Shown: positions 28,721 to 29,161 of the stretch, in pieces
Layout: each line of letters begins with the position of its first letter
How positions within the stretch are numbered: position 1 is the stretch's first letter
Origin: Chara braunii
Lineage: Eukaryota > Streptophyta > Charophyceae > Charales > Characeae
NCBI GenBank assembly: GCA_003427395.1
Contig: BFEA01000432.1
Location: forward strand, 1,289,666 to 1,318,826
Length of the DNA stretch: 29,161 nucleotides
Reading direction: 5' to 3'
Notes under the pieces: model-generated
The model's database searches: none
What the model was told of the DNA's origin: nothing
Seen by the model: the letters and a program-made list of their open reading frames with translations, nothing else
Made by a program: the position numbers and the translations under genes

Positions 28721-28792
28721 GCTCGATGGCGCCCGGTAGAGTAAAGTAACTTGTCCCTTCAGCAGAGGTATGTTCGATTCCCTGATTAGCGG
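28721..28792 (+). repeat. tRNA-like segment (A and B boxes), SINE head candidate
   Basis: TGGCGCCCGGTAGA (28727-28740) resembles a tRNA A box, and GTTCGATTCC (28772-28781) is a near-perfect B box ~32 bases on. The intervening ACTTGTCCCTTCAGCAGAGGT looks like an anticodon and variable region. The T-stem does not pair, so it is not a functional tRNA. The hairpin array begins 20 bases after it. Confidence 0.45.
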
Positions 28793-28801
28793 AAGTAGAT
28801 A

Positions 28802-29161
28802 ATGAGCATCTCCGCTAGCAGCGGGGTTGGCAGATAGGTAAATCACTCTTGAGCACCGTTCCCGCTGGCTGCGGGATCAACTTGATTGGTCACATTGATA
28901 AGCATCCACGCTAACAGCGGAATTTGCAGATTGGTAAATCACTGTTGAGGACCTTCCTCGCAGGCTGCGGGATCAACTGGTTTGGCCGCACTGATGAGCA
29001 TCTCCCGCTACCAGCGGGATTGGCAAATTGGTAAATAACTGTTGAGCACCGTCCCCGCAGGCTGCAGGATCAAATTGATTGGTCACATTAATGAGCACCC
29101 TTGCTAACAGCGGAATTTGCAGATTGGTAAATCACTGTTGAGGACCTTCCCCGCAGGCTGC
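28802..29161 (+). repeat. 96-bp tandem array of alternating short hairpins
   Basis: Units start ATGAGCATC or variants at 28802, 28898, 28994 and 29091 and run out of the window. Each unit is a dimer of ~48-bp halves with a small hairpin in each half. Type 1 is CCGCT-ANC-AGCGG (28812, 28909, 29004, about 29102), perfect with 6 bp at 29004-29018. Type 2 is CCCGC-(T/A)GGCT-GCGGG (28861, about 28957, about 29054, about 29150). Between hairpins a GATTGGT-type spacer is shared by both halves. Confidence 0.88.

Larger units (their letters stand above)
27792..29161 (-). mobile_element. 5' LTR of the Gypsy element, partial
   Basis: The LTR U5 end is placed at 27792, where the plus strand starts TGTCGCGC (minus strand ends ...GCGACA), two bases from the primer-binding site. 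The first 40 bp match 8431-8470 in opposite orientation. The other end, expected as CA on the plus strand, was not identified and may lie beyond the window. The tandem repeats listed below may therefore lie inside the LTR or beyond it. No second copy exists in the window to fix the length. Confidence 0.55.

Noticed and set aside
28802-29161. CRISPR-like array
   Set aside because: The spacers between hairpins are themselves repeated, the context is a eukaryotic retrotransposon, and no cas gene is present.

Overview
This window looks like nuclear DNA of a eukaryote with a repeat-rich genome, most likely a plant or streptophyte green alga. No cellular gene could be recognised. The only convincing protein-coding sequence belongs to a decayed Ty3/Gypsy LTR retrotransposon on the minus strand. 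Its primer-binding site matches the 3' end of plant-type tRNA-Asp. Its second gag-like protein resembles multicopy proteins I associate from memory with the charophyte Chara braunii; I could not check that. A single N lies between two low-complexity runs at 6507, as expected in a draft assembly.

Layout. About 1-6240 is AT-rich and gene-free, with degenerate direct repeats, long T and C runs and a tRNA-derived SINE remnant near 4.02 kb. About 6240-8570 is GC-rich and full of short palindromes; it contains the 3' end of an LTR in plus orientation (ends at 8470). About 8570-10370 holds further degenerate repeats. At 10377-10397 a probable primer-binding site abuts an LTR-like end on the minus strand. 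Immediately to its right lie a 123-bp tandem array of hairpin units and then a family of hairpins that share one loop but have different, self-complementary stems (11.3-12.2 kb). About 12.4-17.9 kb is mostly GC-rich and gene-free, with a degenerate ~140-bp repeat array, a tRNA-like element and a 34-bp A run.

About 17963-27789 is the internal region of the Gypsy element, read leftwards: gag (capsid-like domain, Gly-rich region, CCHC knuckle), protease, reverse transcriptase with YIDD, RNase H, integrase (HHCC, D-D35-E, C-terminal domain), and then a second gag-like reading frame with its own CCHC knuckle in the position where some Gypsy elements carry env. The copy is inactive: it has eight in-frame stops, about four frameshifts and a substituted protease active-site Asp. 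The gene order remains complete. The tRNA-Asp primer-binding site lies at 27771-27789, and a 5' LTR begins at 27792 and runs rightwards. Inside or next to this LTR are 45-bp tandem repeats, a CT-rich tract, a tRNA-like segment and a 48/96-bp array of alternating short hairpins that runs off the window. No matching 3' LTR was seen to the left.

The observations most worth following up are the gag-pol-gag2 architecture and the recurrent association of covarying hairpin tandem repeats with LTR ends.
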